The notes below the pieces were generated by a model. The model was not told the DNA's origin and made no database searches. It saw nothing but the letters and a program-made list of their open reading frames with translations. The translations under genes were made by a program, and so were the position numbers. This document shows, piece after piece, positions 60,859-64,000 of a stretch of DNA of 64,000 nucleotides. This DNA is from Bacillus sp. FJAT-27264 (GTDB taxonomy: Bacteria; Bacillota; Bacilli; Paenibacillales; Paenibacillaceae): contig NZ_MAQW01000023.1 in assembly GCF_001682855.1 (NCBI RefSeq), positions 143,348 through 207,347 on the forward strand, read 5' to 3'. Positions within the stretch are counted from its first letter, which is position 1. Every line of letters begins with the position of its first letter.

Positions 60859-60867
60859 TTAGAATAA

Positions 60868-60882
60868 TGATAATAGTTCTCA
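60868..60882. promoter_or_regulatory. Fur-box-like element, copy 2
   Basis: TGATAATAGTTCTCA, identical to the element at 59744 and 20 bases before the AraC fusion gene. The shared site suggests common iron control of both genes. Confidence 0.65.
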
Positions 60883-60901
60883 GTAAGAAGGTGATTGATT
60901 T

Positions 60902-62578
60902 ATGCCAAAAGATCGCAACACCTTTCCAGATAAAGCGATGCATTTTGTCCTTGACGATACGAGTTTACTGGAGTGTCGCAGAGAAGAGCGTTTGCTTTAT
61001 CAGAGTAGCAGACATCTTATCGTTGCTTTCTTTGTCGATTCTGGAAGGTATCGTATATTCAATACTGAACGGCAAATCAAACGGGGATTATGCCTGCTGC
61101 TTCCTCCCGGATGCGAAATCGAACTGATGGGGGATGAGGAGAGCATTCAATGCCATCTGATTTCCTTTGACGTGTGGGGCTGGGGGGATCAAGAAGCACT
61201 TTCTATAGTAAATGAAAGCTGGCCCTATTGTAGACCAATTACAGTCCCTGGCCTAACCCAATTGCTAGATACAATTCATCGTCTTAAATCAACGCATCAT
61301 GGAGGTTCATCACGGATACGCCCTATGATCGCATTGCAAGAACTGATCTGCCTGCTGCTGGAGCAGTATGAGCAACCGGTCGGACTAATGGTCTCTGGAG
61401 AAACGAATAACATTCGCATGACCATTCGTTACCTTGCTGAGCACTACAGCGAGAATATCACTGTTGAGAAATTGGCTAGTATGGCCGGAATGAGCCGCCC
61501 AAAGTACAGTGCTGCGTTTCAGGTATACATGGGGAAAAAGCCGTTGGAATATTTAAATAGTCTAAGAATCGAGAAAGCAACGAAACTCCTCTCTCAGTTC
61601 GATCAGCCGCTTAGGGAGATTGCCAGACAGGTTGGCTTCAACGACGAATACTACTTCAACAAGCGCTTTACTCAAGATGTTGGTATGCCTCCACGCATGT
61701 ATGCCAATATTAGTCGAAGCTCCGTCCAGGAACTTATTCCATCAAGCGTTGCTAATCTTTCTTCCAGACCCCGGCGTATTGTTGTCACAGGAAGTATGAC
61801 TGGAGAATTACTGGTGCTGGGAATTAAGCCAGTGGGCGCAGCATTGACGATCATAATGAACTAGGTCGTCTATCGGGACTTGCTGGAGGAAGTAGCTGAT
61901 GTAGGAACGCTGGGTGATCCTTTACGAATAGCAGCCTTGCAGCCCGATTTAATCGTATTGGGGTGCAAGCTGAATCGGTATTATAATGAACTGAACTCCA
62001 TCGCCCCAACCGTCATACTCGATGACACCTTACAGACTTGGGAGCGATTGCTGTCCGTTGCCGATCTTGTAGGCAAGCGTGAGGAAGCCGAGGCGTGGAT
62101 TGTCGATTACGAAAAACGTTGGGAGATCATGTGGAAATCTCACGTCACAGATAGGAAGTTTTATGAAAAGGCACTTGTATTGCTTCTTTTTCAAGGACAG
62201 CTTTATTTGATGGGTAACTCGGGATTCGCCGTATCTCTTTATCATGAGAATGGGTTTCAGCCTTCCGATTGTGTCATCGAATTGATGGAACAAGGCGAAG
62301 CTTTCCGTAAGGTGTCGGAGGATATGCTCTCCCGTCTGGATGGAGACCGACTGTTCCTGTTGACAGATTTCCGCGAGATCGATAATCAGAATGTGCATTG
62401 GCTTATGAATACGCAGGGTTGGCAAGCGATGAATGCAGTTAAGAGAGGTTGTGTTCATATGGTCGACAGTTCGTGGAATTACGATGATCCTGTTACCCGT
62501 GACCGTCTCTTGTCTGTCTTTCCCAATATATTGCGAGTTCCTTCGGCAGATCGGGTAGCGCTCGCAGGATGTGTATAG
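60902..62578 (+). pseudogene. Btr-like AraC regulator fused to siderophore-binding domain, broken by one TAG
   Basis: One frame runs from 60902 to 62578 but contains a single TAG at 61862-61864. Residues 1-320 hold an AraC N-terminal region and the double HTH (ITVEKLASMAGMSRPKYSAA, QPLREIARQVGFNDEYYFNK), then the beginning of a Peripla_BP_2 domain (SRPRRIVVTGSMTGELLVLG). After the stop the same frame continues with VVYRDLLEEVADVGTLGDPL and the rest of that domain to about residue 558. The layout equals B. subtilis Btr, which binds bacillibactin and activates its uptake genes. The change looks like CAG to TAG. The AraC part alone ends in IIMN and may still fold. AAGAAGG precedes the ATG. A TTG at 61880 could restart the second part. 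Confidence 0.85.
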
Positions 62579-62884
62579 CTCAGACTGACGGTTAAAAAGA
62601 TCAATAGCGCTGAGCATGAGCAGCATTTATAATGGTTATCTCCACTGGGGACGCACAATGCCTGCAGATATCTATAGTTACAACGCTAATGAGGAGGCCT
62701 GTTTAGGGAGTTCTCTCAATTGACAGAACACACTATTATATGTAAAATTTAAAACATACTTATCTCATCGACATAATAATATATTGGTGTGGTTGACCAG
62801 TTCGACTGGAGACTGAAGCGGAGTTCACGACATGTGACCCGCCCAGTCTCTTATTTGCGTTTATCGCCAAAGGAGAGAGAGCGG
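62579..62884 (+). other. Leader region of the O-acetylhomoserine sulfhydrylase gene
   Basis: A promoter is clear: TTGACA (62720-62725), 17-base spacer, TAAAAT (62743-62748). The leader of about 130 bases has CCAGT/ACTGG and the longer GAGACTG/CAGTCTC hairpin (about 62810-62853) with inner GCGG/CCGC and TCAC/GTGA stems; the two share ACTGGAGACTG. It does not contain the conserved core of the S-box (SAM-I) riboswitch. Confidence 0.6.
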
Positions 62885-64000
62885 ATGAGCGAAAGGCTGA
62901 ACGGAAGCAAGAAGTGGAGATTCGATACGTTGCAGGTACACGCTGGGCAAGAACCGGATCAGACTACTGGGGCACGGGCGGTGCCGATTTATCAGAGCAG
63001 CTCATTTGTATTTAAAAGCACGGAACATGCCAGCGCGGTAATTAATTTTGAAGAAGAGGGCAATATTTACACACGGATCAGCAATCCGACCAATGCTGTG
63101 CTGGAGCAGCGGATCGCGGCACTGGAAGGTGGAGTGGGGGCGCTTGCTGTAGCTTCGGGCTCGACAGCGGTAACGTATGCGATTTTCAATCTGGCCGGAG
63201 CCGGAGATGAGATTGTTGCGGCCAACACCTTGTACGGCGGTACGTTCAATCTGCTGAATGTCAGTCTTCCAAAGCTCGGCATCAACACCGTATTTGTCTC
63301 ACCGGATGATCCGGAGAATTTTCGCTGTGCTATCACAGTCCGGACTAAAGCGCTGTTCATTGAATCCATTGGCAATCCAGGTTTGAATGTCGCGGATATT
63401 CAAGCTATAGCGGATATTGCTCATCAGCATCACATTCCATTAATCGTAGATAATACGTTCGGCAGTCCTTATCTTGTGCGTCCGTTTGAGCATGGTGCGG
63501 ATATTGTGGTGCATTCTGCGACGAAATACATTGGCGGGCATGGCACCTCCATCGGTGGCCTGATTGTGGATGGGGGCACATTTGATTGGACCAGCGGCAA
63601 ATTTCCGGGTTTTACGGAGCCAGACCGCAGCTACAATAATCTCCGTTATGTCGAGAAGTTCGGGGAACTAGCGTATATCACCAAAGTCAGGGTGCAGATA
63701 CTGCGAGATATGGGGGCAGCGATCAGTCCGTTTAATTCTTTTTTGCTGCTGCAAGGATTAGAGACTTTGTCTTTGAGGCTGGAAAAGCATCTTGCGAACA
63801 CGCGGGTTATTGTTGAGTATTTAGAGAACCACCCGGATGTGGCCTGGGTCAATTATCCGGGCTTGCCCAGCAGCCCCTATTATTCGTTGGCGGAGCGTTA
63901 TTTTCCGAAGGGGCCAGGGTCGATCTTTACGTTTGGTTTAAAAGGAGGCTATGAGGCTGCGAATGTCTTCATCAATAGCCTGGAGCTATTCTCGCACCTG
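62885..64000 (+). CDS. metY: O-acetylhomoserine sulfhydrylase, 3' end beyond window
   Basis: The first 372 residues of a PLP-dependent Cys/Met metabolism enzyme (usual length about 430), cut off by the window end. The N-terminus FDTLQVHAGQEPDQTTGARA followed by VPIYQSSSFVF is characteristic of O-acetylhomoserine aminocarboxypropyltransferase, as are YTRISNPTNAVLEQRIAALE and the PLP lysine in VVHSATKYIGGHGTS. It makes homocysteine from O-acetylhomoserine and sulfide. AAAGGAG lies ten bases before the ATG. A single strong promoter precedes it. Confidence 0.92.
   Translation, partial: MSERLNGSKKWRFDTLQVHAGQEPDQTTGARAVPIYQSSSFVFKSTEHASAVINFEEEGNIYTRISNPTNAVLEQRIAALEGGVGALAVASGSTAVTYAIFNLAGAGDEIVAANTLYGGTFNLLNVSLPKLGINTVFVSPDDPENFRCAITVRTKALFIESIGNPGLNVADIQAIADIAHQHHIPLIVDNTFGSPYLVRPFEHGADIVVHSATKYIGGHGTSIGGLIVDGGTFDWTSGKFPGFTEPDRSYNNLRYVEKFGELAYITKVRVQILRDMGAAISPFNSFLLLQGLETLSLRLEKHLANTRVIVEYLENHPDVAWVNYPGLPSSPYYSLAERYFPKGPGSIFTFGLKGGYEAANVFINSLELFSHL

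Noticed and set aside
62720..62884. SAM-I (S-box) riboswitch before metY
   Set aside because: No S-box core sequence is present in the leader.

Overview
The window looks like a chromosomal segment of a spore-forming, S-layer-bearing member of the Bacillota, most likely Paenibacillus or a close relative. This is inferred from an unsplit sporulation sigma factor gene (sigK), two very large SLH-domain surface proteins, YhaM, an IDEAL-domain protein, a ytmI/tcy-type sulfur operon, an AraC regulator fused to a siderophore-binding domain, and ordinary AGGAGG-type ribosome binding sites with some TTG and GTG starts. No rRNA, tRNA, CRISPR array, prophage or insertion sequence was recognised.

Layout. 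1-720: gene-poor, made of repeats (a 13-bp tandem array and a palindromic intergenic element that recurs inverted at 29.3-29.6 kb). 0.7-12.4 kb: housekeeping and stress genes (M20 dipeptidase, THUMP-type RNA methyltransferase, Nudix hydrolase, ASCH protein, ABC-F ATPase behind an apparent attenuator, PH-domain protein, adenine deaminase behind a second apparent attenuator, IDEAL protein, an E. coli-type ferrochelatase). 12.8-15.1 kb: an exported protein with three FMN-attachment motifs on a Pro/Ala/Lys stalk, preceded by an Fnr-like site. 15.4-17.8 kb: YhaM, a DEDD exonuclease and a GNAT acetyltransferase.

18.1-28.1 kb: a LysR regulator followed by ten co-directional genes (acetyltransferase, cystine-type ABC importer, two flavin monooxygenases, M20 deacylase, an N-methyl amino acid oxidase and a DinB-fold protein). 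The gene content matches the Bacillus subtilis ytmI-tcyJKLMN-ytmO-ytnJ organosulfur operon: import, N-acetylation, C-S oxidation, deacetylation. 28.4-33.8 kb: alpha/beta hydrolase, an AlkA-like plus AlkD-like repair pair, pspC-pspA, and an MFS exporter divergent from its probable TetR regulator. 34.9-37.2 kb: an AT-rich PadR plus 14-TM exporter operon.

37.8-54.1 kb: a 7TM-DISM histidine kinase with its response regulator, a 2634-residue SLH protein (NHL propeller, cadherin-like, Fn3), sigK, and a second 1357-residue SLH protein with a 13-glycine linker. 54.1-62.6 kb: an aldo/keto reductase remnant, a small membrane protein, a DinG/XPD-type helicase, a lipoprotein, a TetR/Old-Yellow-Enzyme pair sharing a perfect palindromic operator, a siderophore-binding lipoprotein, and a Btr-like AraC/siderophore-binding fusion interrupted by one in-frame TAG. 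The window ends inside an O-acetylhomoserine sulfhydrylase gene.
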